NCBI RefSeq assembly: GCF_020131355.1
Contig: NZ_JAHLEL010000038.1
Location: 620,001-684,000 of the forward strand
Length of the DNA: 64,000 nt
Reading direction: 5' to 3'
Origin: Pseudonocardia sp. ICBG1293
GTDB lineage: Bacteria; Actinomycetota; Actinomycetes; Mycobacteriales; Pseudonocardiaceae
Under the pieces are notes generated by a model that worked only from the letters and a program-made list of their open reading frames with translations, was not told where the DNA came from and did not search any database. This document shows positions 38,773 through 48,591 of the stretch, piece after piece (position 1 is the stretch's first letter; each line of letters begins with the position of its first letter). The translations under genes were made by a program, and so were the position numbers.

Positions 38773-40755
38773 ATGATCTCCAAGCTCCTGATCGCGAACC
38801 GCGGCGAGATCGCGTCGCGGGTCCAGCGCACCGCGCACCGCCTCGGCATCGCGACCGTCGCCGTGTACTCCGACGCCGACGCGCACGCACCGTTCGTCCG
38901 CGACGCCGACGAGGCGGTGCGCCTGCCCGGCACCGCGCCCGCCGACACCTACCTGCGCGCGGACCTGCTGGTGGCCGCCGCCCGGGCGACCGGCGCCGAC
39001 GCCGTCCACCCCGGGTACGGGTTCCTGTCGGAGAACGCCGGCTTCGCCCGCGACTGCGCCGACGCCGGCCTGACGTTCGTCGGGCCCTCACCGAAGGCGA
39101 TCGCGGCGATGGGCTCCAAGGTCGGGGCCAAGGAGCTGATGGCCGCGGCCGGCGTGCCCGTGCTGCCGGGCGAGACCGTCACCGACGGGACCGACCTGGC
39201 CGCCGCCGGTGCACGCATCGGGTACCCGCTGCTGGTCAAGGCCGCCTACGGCGGCGGCGGGCGCGGGATGCGGGTGGTGCGCTCCGCCGACGGGCTGACC
39301 GGCGCCGTCGACTCGGCCCGGCGCGAGGCCGCGTCGGCCTTCGGCGACGGGCAGGTGTTCCTGGAGCGCTACCTGGTCGACCCCCGCCACGTCGAGGTGC
39401 AGATCCTCGGCGACACCCACGGCCGCGTCGTGGCCCTGTTCGAGCGGGAGTGCTCGATCCAGCGGCGGCACCAGAAGATCGTCGAGGAGTGCCCGTCGCC
39501 CGCCGTCGACGAGGCGCTGCGGGCCCGGCTCGGCGCCGCGGCCGTCGCGGCGGGGGAGGCGATCGGCTACACCGGCGCCGGCACCGTCGAGTTCGTGCTC
39601 GACGGGCGGGAGTTCTCCTTCCTGGAGGTCAACACCCGGCTGCAGGTCGAGCACCCGGTCACCGAGCTCGTGACCGGCCTGGACCTGGTCGAGCAGCAGC
39701 TGCGCGTCGCCGAGGGCGCGCCGCTCGGGCCGGAGGTGACCGGGGCCCGGATCGACGGGCACGCGATCGAGGTCCGGCTCTACGCCGAGACCGTCACCGC
39801 CGACCGGGACTACCTGCCCGCCACCGGCACCCTGCACCGGTTCGCGGTGCCCGGCGACGTCCGCGTCGACACCGGTGTCGAGAGCGGCAGCGTCGTGTCC
39901 CCGCACTACGACCCGATGCTGGCCAAGGTCGTCGCGCACGCCCCCACCCGCGACGGCGCGGCCCGCGCACTGGCCCGCGCGCTGGCCGGTGCGGCGCTGC
40001 ACGGCGTCGCCACCAACCGGGACCTGCTGGTGGGGATCCTGCGCTCGCGCCCGTTCCTCGACGGCGACACCGACACCGGGTTCCTGGTGCGGCACGACCC
40101 GCTCGCGCTCGGCGCGGCCACCCTGGCCGAGGGCGGCCGCCGGCACGCCGCCGCCGCGGCGCTGGCCGCGCAGGCCGCGCACCGCGCCGGCGCGACGGTG
40201 CTGGCGGGGATGCCGTCGGGCTGGCGCAACGTCGGTGGCGCGTTCCAGCGCACGGTCTACCGGCTCGCCGACACCGAGCTGCCGGTCACCTACCGGTTCC
40301 GCCGCGGCGGTCTCGACCTGCGGGTCGGCGACGCGCCGCTGGACGCGGTGGCGGTCGCCGTCGCCCCGGACGAGGTGGTGCTGGAGGTCGACGGGATCCG
40401 CCGCAGCTACCGGGTGCACCGCGCGGGCGGGGTCGCCCACGTCGACGGCCCGGACGGCAGCGCCGCGCTGGTGCAGGTGCCGCGCTTCGCCGACCCGAAC
40501 GCCGTGACCCACGCGGGCTCGCTGCTGGCGCCGATGCCCGGCTCGGTGGTGCGGGTGCACGCCGCCGCGGGCGACACCGTCACCGCCGGGCAGCCGCTGG
40601 TCGTACTGGAGGCGATGAAGATGGAGCACACCGTGGCCGCCCCCGGTGACGGCGTCCTGGGCGAGGTGCGCGTGGGGCCCGGCGACCAGGTCGACACCGG
40701 TCAGGTGCTCGCCGTCGTCACCGATCCCGCGTCCGGGCCGGAGGTGACGGGGTGA
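38773..40755 (+). CDS. Acyl-CoA carboxylase alpha subunit (biotin carboxylase + biotin carrier)
   Basis: 660 residues. Biotin carboxylase at 1-445 (L-L-I-A-N-R-G-E-I-A, ATP-grasp loop G-G-G-G-R-G-M-R, E-C-S-I-Q-R-R-H-Q-K, N-T-R-L-Q-V-E-H-P-V-T-E), a connecting domain, and a C-terminal biotinyl domain with Lys616 in E-A-M-K-M-E. It pairs with the beta subunit just upstream. A GTG at 38758 overlaps the upstream stop (GTGA) and is the alternative start; I prefer the ATG at 38773, where family similarity begins and GGGAAG precedes. Confidence 0.92.
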   Translation: MISKLLIANRGEIASRVQRTAHRLGIATVAVYSDADAHAPFVRDADEAVRLPGTAPADTYLRADLLVAAARATGADAVHPGYGFLSENAGFARDCADAGLTFVGPSPKAIAAMGSKVGAKELMAAAGVPVLPGETVTDGTDLAAAGARIGYPLLVKAAYGGGGRGMRVVRSADGLTGAVDSARREAASAFGDGQVFLERYLVDPRHVEVQILGDTHGRVVALFERECSIQRRHQKIVEECPSPAVDEALRARLGAAAVAAGEAIGYTGAGTVEFVLDGREFSFLEVNTRLQVEHPVTELVTGLDLVEQQLRVAEGAPLGPEVTGARIDGHAIEVRLYAETVTADRDYLPATGTLHRFAVPGDVRVDTGVESGSVVSPHYDPMLAKVVAHAPTRDGAARALARALAGAALHGVATNRDLLVGILRSRPFLDGDTDTGFLVRHDPLALGAATLAEGGRRHAAAAALAAQAAHRAGATVLAGMPSGWRNVGGAFQRTVYRLADTELPVTYRFRRGGLDLRVGDAPLDAVAVAVAPDEVVLEVDGIRRSYRVHRAGGVAHVDGPDGSAALVQVPRFADPNAVTHAGSLLAPMPGSVVRVHAAAGDTVTAGQPLVVLEAMKMEHTVAAPGDGVLGEVRVGPGDQVDTGQVLAVVTDPASGPEVTG

Positions 40756-41510
40756 GCGTCCGCTACGAGGTCGTCGACCGGGTCGCCTGGCTGACCATCG
40801 ACCGGCCCGAGGCCCGCAACGCGCTCTCGGTCGCCGTCCGCGAGGGCCTGTGGGCGGGGGTGCGACGGTTCAACGACGACACCACCGCCGCCGTCCTGGT
40901 CCTGACCGGGGCCGGGGAGAAGGCGTTCTGCGCCGGCGGGGACCTCAAGGAGATGGCATCGGCCTCGCTGCAGGTCCCGCCGCCGGACTTCCTGCCGCAG
41001 TTCGGGCGCAACATCGACGTGCCGAAGCCGACGATCGCCGCGGTCAACGGGGTCGCCTACGCCGGCGGGTTCCTGCTCGCCCAGCAGTGCGACCTGGTCG
41101 TCGCCGCCGAGCACGCGTCGTTCGCGGTGACCGAGGTGCGGGTCGGCCGCGGGTCGCCGTGGGCGGCGCCGCTGTCCTGGCTGGTACCACCACGGGTGGC
41201 CTGCGAGATCCTGCTGACCGGGGACCCGCTCGACGCGCACCGCGCCCGGGAGGTGGGGCTGGTCAACCACGTCGTCCCGGCCGCGGAGCTGCGCGCCGCC
41301 GCGCAGCGCCTCGCCGACCGGATCGCGGCGAACGCGCCGCTGTCGGTGGCCGCCGCCAAGCGCACCGCGTACCTGTCGGCACACCACCCGCGGGACGAGG
41401 CGTACGCCCGCGCGGAGGAGATCTGGGAGCCGGTGTACCGGTCCGAGGACGCGCAGGAGGGGCCGGCCGCGTTCCGCGACAGGCGGCCCCCGGTCTGGAA
41501 GGGGAGGTAG
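40752..41510 (+). CDS. Enoyl-CoA hydratase/isomerase (crotonase family)
   Basis: 252 residues. The N-terminal R-P-E-A-R-N-A-L-S, oxyanion-hole segment F-C-A-G-G-D-L-K-E-M and the second oxyanion motif A-Y-A-G-G-F-L-L are as in the family. In the active-site helix the usual Glu pair reads E-V-R-V-G-R-G-S, with one acidic residue retained, so hydratase activity on a bulky or carboxylated substrate is plausible. After the carboxylase it probably hydrates the glutaconyl-type CoA ester. GTG start overlaps the alpha-subunit stop (GTGA). Confidence 0.88.
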   Translation: MSVRYEVVDRVAWLTIDRPEARNALSVAVREGLWAGVRRFNDDTTAAVLVLTGAGEKAFCAGGDLKEMASASLQVPPPDFLPQFGRNIDVPKPTIAAVNGVAYAGGFLLAQQCDLVVAAEHASFAVTEVRVGRGSPWAAPLSWLVPPRVACEILLTGDPLDAHRAREVGLVNHVVPAAELRAAAQRLADRIAANAPLSVAAAKRTAYLSAHHPRDEAYARAEEIWEPVYRSEDAQEGPAAFRDRRPPVWKGR

Positions 41511-42305
41511 ATGCCGGTCTCGATGCAGGCCCTCGCGGACGACCTGGCGACGGAGTCGGCGCAGCTGCGGGCGCTGCTCGCGCCACTGACCGAGGACGAC
41601 TGGCGCCGCGACACCCCGGCCGAGGGGTGGACGATCGCCGACCAGGTCTCGCACCTGGCCCACTTCGACGACGTCGCCGTCCGCTCGGCGACCGACCCCG
41701 ACGCCTTCCGCGCCGACCTCGAGCGGATCACCGCCGAGGGCGGGATCGATCCGGACACGGTCGCCGCGTCCTACCGCGACCTGTCCGGTGCGGCGCTGCT
41801 GAGCTGGTTCGACGACGCCCGCGGCCGGCTCGTCGAGGTCTTCCGTGCCCTGGACCCGGCGCTGCGGGTGCCGTGGTTCGGGCCGGCGCTGAGCGCGGCC
41901 TCCTCGCTCACGGCGCGGATCATGGAGACCTGGGCGCACGGTCAGGACGTCGCGGACGCCCTCGGCGTGACCCGGGAGCCGAGCCCACGTCTGCGCCACG
42001 TCGCGCACATCGGGGTCGGGGCGCGGGCGTTCAGCTTCGCCGCGCACGGCAGACCCGCCCCGGCCGAGCCGGTCCGCGTCGAGCTGGCCGCGCCCGGCGG
42101 CGGCACCTGGACCTGGGGCCCCGACGACGCCGCCGACCGCGTCACCGGCCCGGCCCAGGACTTCTGCCTCGCCGTCACCCAGCGCCGCCACCGCGACGAC
42201 GTCGGCCTCGTGGTCACCGGGCCGGCCGCGACGGCGTGGATGGAGATCGCGCAGGCGTTCGCCGGGGCACCCGGTACCGGCCGCGCGCGGGGAGCGCACC
42301 GGTGA
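41511..42305 (+). CDS. TIGR03084-family DinB/MDMPI-like metal-binding protein
   Basis: 264 residues. The N-terminal four-helix bundle has D-L-A-T-E-S-A-Q-L, P-A-E-G-W-T-I-A-D-Q-V-S-H-L-A-H-F-D, and E-T-W-A-H-G-Q-D-V-A-D-A-L, the His-containing positions of the mycothiol-dependent maleylpyruvate isomerase/DinB fold, followed by a C-terminal alpha/beta domain. This is the TIGR03084 group, which travels with terpene-type catabolic genes in actinomycetes; its reaction is not known to me. The ATG directly follows the hydratase stop and its own stop overlaps the AtuA start. Confidence 0.83.
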   Translation: MPVSMQALADDLATESAQLRALLAPLTEDDWRRDTPAEGWTIADQVSHLAHFDDVAVRSATDPDAFRADLERITAEGGIDPDTVAASYRDLSGAALLSWFDDARGRLVEVFRALDPALRVPWFGPALSAASSLTARIMETWAHGQDVADALGVTREPSPRLRHVAHIGVGARAFSFAAHGRPAPAEPVRVELAAPGGGTWTWGPDDAADRVTGPAQDFCLAVTQRRHRDDVGLVVTGPAATAWMEIAQAFAGAPGTGRARGAHR

Positions 42306-44023
42306 CCCGCCTGGTCCGCATCGGCAACGTCTCCGGGTTCTACGGCGACCGGCTCGACGCGGCGCGGGAGATGGTCGGTACCGGCGACGTCGACGTCGTC
42401 TGCGGGGACTACCTCGCCGAGCTCACCATGCTGATCCTGGCCAAGGCGCAGGTCCGCGACGGCGGTGTCGGGTACGCCCGCACGTTCCTCACCCAGGTCG
42501 AGCAGATCCTCGCCACCTGCGTGGAGCGCGGGACCCGGATCGTGGCCAACGCCGGCGGGCTGGACCCGGCCGGGCTCGCCGGGGCCGTCCGCGAGGTCGC
42601 GGCCCGTCTCGGTGTCGCGGCCCGGGTCGCCCACGTAGAGGGCGACGACCTGCGCGGCGACCTGTCCGCGGTGCACCCGCCGGTCCGGGGGACGCCGGTG
42701 TCGGCGAACGCCTACCTGGGCGCCTGGGGGATCGCCGAGGCGCTCGCCGCGGGCGCCGACGTCGTCGTCACCGGGCGGGTCACCGACGCGTCGCTGGTCG
42801 TGGGGCCCGCGGCGTGGTGGCACGGCTGGGAGCGCGCGGACTGGGACGCACTCGCCGGCGCCGTCGTCGCCGGACACGTGATCGAGTGCGGCCCGCAGGC
42901 CACCGGCGGCAACTACCCGTTCCTCGACGAGATCACCGACCGCCGCTACCCGGGGTTCCCGATCGCCGAGGTCGCCGCCGACGGGGCGAGCGTGATCACC
43001 AAACCGGACGGCTCCGGCGGCCTGGTCAGCGTGGGGACGGTCACCGCGCAGCTGCTCTACGAGATCGGCCCGCCCGCCTACGCCGGTCCGGACGTGACCG
43101 CGCACTTCGACACGATCCGGATCGCCCGCGACGGTGAGCACCGGGTCGCGCTGAGCGGGGTGCGCGGCAGCCCGCCGCCGCCGACGCTGAAGGTCGCGCT
43201 CAACGACGACGCCGGCTACCGCAACACCATGACCCTGGTCCTGACCGGCCTGGACGTGGAGGCCAAGGCCGCGTACGCGCAGGAGCTGCTGTTCGGGATC
43301 GTGGACCGGTCGGCCTTCGACGAGGTCGACGTGCGGCTGCTGCGCTCCGACCACCCCGACGCCGCGTCCAACGCCGAGGCCACCGCACACCTGCGGATCA
43401 CGGTGAAGGGCGCCGACCGCCGCACCGTGGGACGGGCGTTCTCGAACGCGACCATGCAGCTCGCGCTCGGGGGGTACGCCGGGTTCCACACGACGACCCC
43501 GCCGAGCGACGCCTCGGCGTTCGGGGTGTACCGCCCGGCCGCGGTGCCCCGGTCGGCGGTGACCCACACCGTGGTGCTGCCGGACGGGAGCCGGCGGACC
43601 GTCGCCGACCCGCCCCGGACGGACGCACCGCCGGACCCGCCCGCCACCGCCGTCGCCGGCGCACCCGCCCCGCTGGACGCCGGGCCCACCCGCCGGGTCC
43701 CGCTGGGCACGGTCGTCGGCGCGCGCTCCGGGGACAAGGGCGGCGACGCGAACATCGGCGTCTGGGCCCGCGACGACGCCGGCCACGCCTGGCTGTCCGG
43801 GTTCCTCACCCCGGCCCGGGTGCGCGAGCTGCTCGGCGCGGAGGCCGCGGACCTCGACGTCGACGTGCACCCGCTGCCGAACCTGCGCGCGGTGAACGTC
43901 GTCGTGCACGGGCTGCTGGGCGACGGTGTCGCGTCGAGCACCCGGCCCGACCCGCAGGCCAAGGGGCTGGGGGAGTACCTGCGCAGCCGGGTCGTCGAGG
44001 TCCCGGAGGCGCTGCTGGGGTGA
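42302..44023 (+). CDS. AtuA-family (DUF1446) acyclic terpene utilisation protein
   Basis: 573 residues. The N-terminal DUF1446 part ([32 protein letters not shown]) and the C-terminal extension ([14 protein letters not shown]) are those of AtuA proteins found in citronellol/geraniol operons of Pseudomonas. Its biochemical role is unclear, although a step on the hydroxy-carboxylated isoprenoid CoA ester has been suggested for the family. GTG at 42302 overlaps the preceding stop (GTGA). It is the last gene, ending 10 bp from the convergent permease gene. Confidence 0.88.
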   Translation: MTRLVRIGNVSGFYGDRLDAAREMVGTGDVDVVCGDYLAELTMLILAKAQVRDGGVGYARTFLTQVEQILATCVERGTRIVANAGGLDPAGLAGAVREVAARLGVAARVAHVEGDDLRGDLSAVHPPVRGTPVSANAYLGAWGIAEALAAGADVVVTGRVTDASLVVGPAAWWHGWERADWDALAGAVVAGHVIECGPQATGGNYPFLDEITDRRYPGFPIAEVAADGASVITKPDGSGGLVSVGTVTAQLLYEIGPPAYAGPDVTAHFDTIRIARDGEHRVALSGVRGSPPPPTLKVALNDDAGYRNTMTLVLTGLDVEAKAAYAQELLFGIVDRSAFDEVDVRLLRSDHPDAASNAEATAHLRITVKGADRRTVGRAFSNATMQLALGGYAGFHTTTPPSDASAFGVYRPAAVPRSAVTHTVVLPDGSRRTVADPPRTDAPPDPPATAVAGAPAPLDAGPTRRVPLGTVVGARSGDKGGDANIGVWARDDAGHAWLSGFLTPARVRELLGAEAADLDVDVHPLPNLRAVNVVVHGLLGDGVASSTRPDPQAKGLGEYLRSRVVEVPEALLG

Positions 44024-44033
44024 CCCGCCGCCG

Positions 44034-46008
44034 CTACCCGACGTGCACGACCGGGCGGCGGGACACGTCGGGCTCGGCCTCGCGCAGGATCTCCCGGGTG
44101 ATCGGGGCGACCTCGCCGACGCCGGTGAACAGGTACCGGCCGAAGTGGTGCACCGGGTTGCCCTCGGTCCAGTCGAAGTAGACGTGCGGGACGGCGCCGG
44201 TGACGTCGCGCAGGTGCAGCAGCAGCGCGGCGACGGCGTTCGGCACCGAGGGTGCCGAGGTCGTCAGCACCCGGTACGGCCCGCGGCGCTGGCCGTGCAC
44301 GACGATCCCGGGAGGGGTCGGTGACGGAGACCTCGAGCAGCACGACGTCGTCCGGGTCGGGGATGTGGTGGTCCTCGGTCTCCTCGGCGAGCTTCGCGCG
44401 GTACTCCTCGTCGCGGGCGGCGCTGTCGCGTTCCCCCGGGCGGGGCTCGTGCCCGACCAGGCGCAGCGGTCGCCCGGCACCGCAGGACTCGTCGAGGAAG
44501 GCCCGGGCGGTGTCGTCGAGGGTGACCTCGGTGATGCGCAGCTCGAAGGCGCGCAGCGTGCGCGACAGCAACGACACCAGCCCGATCCCGGCGACGAAGC
44601 AGGCCGCGATCTTCACGCCCTCCGGGCGCTCGACGATGTTCGCGACCGTCGTGTAGACGAAGACCACGGCGATCGCCGCGAACCCGACGGCCACCGCACG
44701 CCTGCTGGTGCGCCGCGCGGACAGCGCGACGGCGACGGCGGCCGAGGTCATCAGCACCAGCACGCCGGTGGCGTAGGCGCCGCCCTGGGCGTCGACGTCG
44801 GCGTCGAACAGCCACGTCACGGCGAACGCGACGACCAGCACGACCAGCACCAGCGGGCGGGCGGCCCGGGCCCAGGACGGCGCCATCCCGTAGCGCGGCA
44901 GGAACCGGGGCACCAGGTTGAGCAGGCCGGCCATCGCCGACGCACCGGCGAACCACAGGATGGCGATCGTGGACAGGTCGTAGACGGTGCCGAACACCCC
45001 GCCGAGGTCGCGGTGGGCGAGGAAGGCCAGCGCCCGCCCGTTCGCCTCGCCACCGGGTGCGAACTGCTGCTCGGGGATCAGCAGCACGGTGACCACGCTG
45101 GACGTGACCAGGAACGTGCTCATGATCGCCGCGGCGGCGGTGAGCATCCGGCGGGTGCCGGCGATGCGGCCCTCGGGGCGGTCCTCGGTGTCGTCGTCGC
45201 GCCCGCGCACCAGCGGCATCACCGACACGCCCGTCTCGAAGCCGGACAGGCCGAGCGCGAGCTTCGGGAAGACGATGAGCGCGACCCCGACCACCAGCAG
45301 CGGGTCGGGGTAGCGCGACACGAGCAGCGCCGACCAGTCCGCGACGACGTGCGGCGCGGTGACGATCCGGACCAGCCCGTCCACCACGACGACGGCGTTG
45401 AGCAGCAGGTACACCGCGACCAGCCCGACCGCGATCCGGACGGCCTCGGAGAACCCGGCGAGGAACACCCCGCCGAGCAGCGCGAGCAGCACCAGCGTGA
45501 GCGGCACGTTCTGTCCCTGCAGCGCGGCCGGGGCCAGCGGGTTCTGCACCAGGTGGGCGGTGGCGTCGGCCGCGGACAGGGTCATCGTGATGAGGAAGTC
45601 GGTCGCCGCGAACCCGAGCAGCACCAGCACGAACACCTTGCCCCGCCAGCCCGGGAGCAGCCGTTCCAGCATCGCGATGGAGCCCTCGCCGTGCGGGCTC
45701 TCCCGGGCGACCCGGCGGTAGACCGGCAGCGCGCCCAGCAGCGTCACCGCGACGAGCACGACCGTCGCGACCGGGGAGAGCACGCCGGCGGCGAGCGCGG
45801 CGATCCCCGGCTGGTAGCCCAGCGTCGAGAAGTAGTCGACACCGGTCAGGCACATGACCTTCCACCAGGGGTGGCGCGGGTGCTCCGGCTCGGGACGGGT
45901 GTGCGGGCCGTGCCGCTCCGGCCGGTGCGCGTCCTGCAGGAGCCACGCGCCGACCCGGTGCCGGACGCCGTGCGGGCTCTCGGGGTGCGGGCTCTCGCTG
46001 ATCGCCAC
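44034..46008 (-). pseudogene. APC/KimA-like cation or amino-acid permease, frameshifted near its C terminus
   Basis: The first ~565 codons encode 12 hydrophobic segments after the [20 protein letters not shown] opening, resembling KimA/YdaO-type APC-superfamily K+ transporters. After L-L-E-V-S-V-T-D-P the frame becomes meaningless, while the neighbouring frame continues sensibly ([16 protein letters not shown] ... to 44034) with a cytoplasmic USP-like domain. A single extra base in the GGGG run at 44314-44317 would explain the shift. This is either a real mutation or a sequencing error. If real, the membrane part could still be made with an altered tail. GTG start at 46006-46008. Confidence 0.75.
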
Positions 46009-46023
46009 CCGCAGAGCATTGCG

Positions 46024-46389
46024 CTACGACACGGTCGTCGGCGAGTCGGGGCGCGGCTCCACGGGCGGCCGGGCCGCGAGGTCGGTGCAGGCGTCCAGGG
46101 CCGCGGCGAGCGGGCCACGCCCGGCGACGAGCTCCGCGACCCGGGGGTCGTAGCCGCGGACCTCGAGGAACCGGGCGGCGTCGCGCCGGGGGTCCCCGGT
46201 CCGGCGGACGACCGGCGAGTGCCCGATCGGGTGCAGGACCGCGGCCGTCATGAGCAGGTCCCGGTCGTGCCCGCCGTCCCCGGCGACGGTGCGGGCCGCG
46301 ATCGCCGCCCGCTGCGCGCGCTCCCACAGCTCCGGGCGCTGGTGGGCCAGCAGCGTCTCGGCGAGCGCGCGGGCGGCGTCGAACCCCAT
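46024..46389 (-). CDS. Small HD-domain-like protein lacking the motif Asp
   Basis: 121 residues, all-helical. The segment A-A-V-L-H-P-I-G-H-S sits where HD phosphohydrolases have L-L-H-D-I-G-H: the Asp that binds metal is replaced by Pro while both His flanks remain. Earlier H-x-x-R-A and later regions are compatible with a shortened HD fold. Catalysis through the usual two-metal site is therefore doubtful. The ATG at 46387-46389 was chosen. It lies 15 bp from the start of the permease gene on the same strand; function unknown. Confidence 0.6.
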   Translation of the reverse strand: MGFDAARALAETLLAHQRPELWERAQRAAIAARTVAGDGGHDRDLLMTAAVLHPIGHSPVVRRTGDPRRDAARFLEVRGYDPRVAELVAGRGPLAAALDACTDLAARPPVEPRPDSPTTVS

Positions 46390-46430
46390 GACCCGATCCT
46401 GCCCCACCCCGCCGTGACGTGATCCGCTCC

Positions 46431-46492
46431 GCGCGCGGTGATCCGTGCCGCGCGGGCGTCCGGACCCGCGCGGCGCACGGATCACCGCGCGC
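46431..46492. repeat. Long near-perfect inverted repeat downstream of tctA
   Basis: 46431-46456 and 46465-46492 are complementary over about 26 bp, interrupted by a 2-nt bulge, around an 8-nt centre (CGTCCGGA). A further GTGATCCG copy lies at 46418. It stands between the tctA stop and the next minus-strand start, so it can act as a terminator; its length is more than termination requires. Confidence 0.7.
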
Positions 46493-46500
46493 ACGACGAC

Positions 46501-46527
46501 GCCCCGCGGCCGGTGCGGCCGCGGGGC
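46501..46527 (-). terminator. Terminator hairpin after tctA
   Basis: GCCCCGCGGCC (46501-46511), loop GGTGC and GGCCGCGGGGC (46517-46527): a perfect 11-bp stem 31 bp past the tctA stop, directly followed by the longer inverted repeat. Confidence 0.8.
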
Positions 46528-46558
46528 GTGTCGGGGTCGGCTCGGGCCGGGGCGCGGG

Positions 46559-48067
46559 TCAGACCGTCTCGGACTCCCGGTCGCCGCGCTGGGCGCGGAC
46601 GGCGCGGAGCACGACCGGGGCGACGAGCAGGATCGCGATCAGCGAGTACACGATGACCGCCAGCGGGGTGGAGACCAGGGTCGTGACGTCGCCGTCGGCG
46701 ATCTGCAGGGCGCGGCGCAGCTGCAGCTCCGCGTCCGGGCCGAGGATGACGCCGATGATCGCGGGCAGCACCGGCAGCCCGAAGCGGCGCATCAGGAACC
46801 CGATCCCGCCGATCGCGAGCAGCACCAGCAGGTCGACCGGCTGCCCGGAGACCGCGTAGGCCCCGACGCAGGCGAAGAACAGGATGCCTGCGTACAGGTA
46901 GGGCCGTGGGATCCGCAGCAGCTTCGCCCAGGCCGGGGCGAGCGGCAGGTTCAGCACCAGCAGCATGACCAGGCCGATGAACAGGCTCGCGATGAGCGTC
47001 CAGACCAGGTCGGGCTCCTTCTGGAACAGCAGCGGGCCGGGCTGGATGCCGAACTGCTGGAACGCGGCGAGCATGACGGCGGCGATCGCCGTCGTCGGCA
47101 GGCCGAGGGTCAGCATGGTGGCCAGCGTCCCCGCCGACGACGCGCTGGCCGCCGACTCCGGCCCGGCCACGCCCTCGATGGCGCCCTTCCCGAACTGCTC
47201 CGGGTGCTTCGAGAGCTTCCGCTCGGTCACGTACGCCATGAACGTCGACATCTCGGCGCCGCCGGCCGGGATCGAGCCGAAGCCGAACCCGATGAACGGG
47301 CCGCGCAGCCACGGCCGCCACGTCCGCCTCAGGTCCTCGCGGCCCAGCCACGGGCGCCCGACCGGGATGACCTCCTGCGGGCGTCGGCGCAGGTGCGCGG
47401 CCACCCAGAGCGCCTCGCCGATCGCGAACAGCCCGACCGCGACGATGATGACGTCGATGCCGTCGGCCAGTTGCGGCACCCCGAAGGTCAGGCGCGGCTG
47501 CCCGGAGATCGGGTCCAGCCCGACCAGTCCGATGGTGAGGCCGAGGGCGAGCGCGGCGAACCCGCGGACCCGGGAGGCGCCCAGCACACCGGAGACGGCG
47601 ACGAACGCCAGCACCATGATCGCGAAGTAGTCGGGGGCACCGATGTCGACGGCGACCGAGGCGATCAGCGGCGCGACCAGCACCAGCCCGGTGACGCCGA
47701 CGATCCCGCCGATGAAGTGCCCGATCGCGGCGGTGGCCAGCGCCTGTGCGCCGCGCCCGGACTTCGCCATCGGGTTGCCCTCGATGGCCGCCATCACCGA
47801 GGCGGACTCGCCGGGGGTGTTGAGCAGGATCGACGTCGTCGACCCGCCGAACATCGCGCCGAAGTAGATGCCGGCGAACATGATGAACGCCCCGGTCGGG
47901 TCGAACGCGTAGGTCACCGGCAGCAGCAGCGCGACCGCCATCGCCGGGCCGATGCCCGGCAGCACCCCGATCGCGGTGCCGAGCAGCACCCCGAACGCGG
48001 CGAAGAGCAGGTTCTGCGGGGTCAGCGCGTGCGCGAACCCGTTCAGGAGCAGGTCGAACGTGCCCAT
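46559..48067 (-). CDS. tctA: Tripartite tricarboxylate transporter, large membrane subunit TctA
   Basis: 502 residues with about 11-12 membrane segments. Family motifs: [13 protein letters not shown] at 31-43, [14 protein letters not shown] near 75, and the repeat-related [12 protein letters not shown] and [13 protein letters not shown] in the second half. It forms the channel part of a solute-binding-protein-dependent secondary importer for citrate, other carboxylates or aromatic acids. The ATG overlaps the tctB stop by 1 nt. Last gene of tctCBA, closed by two hairpins. Confidence 0.93.
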   Translation of the reverse strand: MGTFDLLLNGFAHALTPQNLLFAAFGVLLGTAIGVLPGIGPAMAVALLLPVTYAFDPTGAFIMFAGIYFGAMFGGSTTSILLNTPGESASVMAAIEGNPMAKSGRGAQALATAAIGHFIGGIVGVTGLVLVAPLIASVAVDIGAPDYFAIMVLAFVAVSGVLGASRVRGFAALALGLTIGLVGLDPISGQPRLTFGVPQLADGIDVIIVAVGLFAIGEALWVAAHLRRRPQEVIPVGRPWLGREDLRRTWRPWLRGPFIGFGFGSIPAGGAEMSTFMAYVTERKLSKHPEQFGKGAIEGVAGPESAASASSAGTLATMLTLGLPTTAIAAVMLAAFQQFGIQPGPLLFQKEPDLVWTLIASLFIGLVMLLVLNLPLAPAWAKLLRIPRPYLYAGILFFACVGAYAVSGQPVDLLVLLAIGGIGFLMRRFGLPVLPAIIGVILGPDAELQLRRALQIADGDVTTLVSTPLAVIVYSLIAILLVAPVVLRAVRAQRGDRESETV

Positions 48068-48591
48068 CACCCGAACACCCCCATCAGCGGGCCACCGGGC
48101 AGGTCGACGCCGAGCACGGCGTCGAACAGCACCCAGGTCAGCAGGGACACCCCGGCGGCGATGCCGAGGTCGCGGAGCACCGCCCGCGAGCCGAGCGCGT
48201 AGGTGGCGCCGGCGAACAGCACGGTCCCCGCGATCGGCCAGCCGGCGAGCGGGATCAGCGCCGCGGTGGCGACCACCACCCCGGCGAGCATCCCGACGGT
48301 GCGCAGGTCCATGGCGGTGTCGAGGTCGACGTCCTCGCCGCCCTCGGCCTCGCCGCGGCCGCCGCGCAGTACGTCCACGGTCAGCAGCGCCGAGAGCACC
48401 AGCAGCGCCGCGCCGAGCACGAACGCGACGGTGCGCGGTCCGAGCGGGTCGGAGGCGGAACCGCCGCCGCCCTCGGCGAGGGTGTCGCCCAGCACCAGCA
48501 GGCCGGTCAGGGCGAGCAGCACCGACACCCCCAGCTCGGAGTGCTCCTTCCACCACGACCGGGTCGTGGGCGGGACGGGTGTGGTGGTCAT
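48067..48591 (-). CDS. tctB: Tripartite tricarboxylate transporter, small membrane subunit TctB
   Basis: 174 residues with four predicted membrane helices (about 22-38, 55-75, 100-125, 135-165), a charged acidic loop between the second and third (G-E-A-E-G-G-E-D-V-D), and P-L-G-P-R near 50 as in TctB proteins. It is the small membrane partner of TctA. The start overlaps the tctC stop by 4 nt (ATGA) and the stop overlaps the tctA start, so all three are coupled. Confidence 0.88.
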   Translation of the reverse strand: MTTTPVPPTTRSWWKEHSELGVSVLLALTGLLVLGDTLAEGGGGSASDPLGPRTVAFVLGAALLVLSALLTVDVLRGGRGEAEGGEDVDLDTAMDLRTVGMLAGVVVATAALIPLAGWPIAGTVLFAGATYALGSRAVLRDLGIAAGVSLLTWVLFDAVLGVDLPGGPLMGVFG

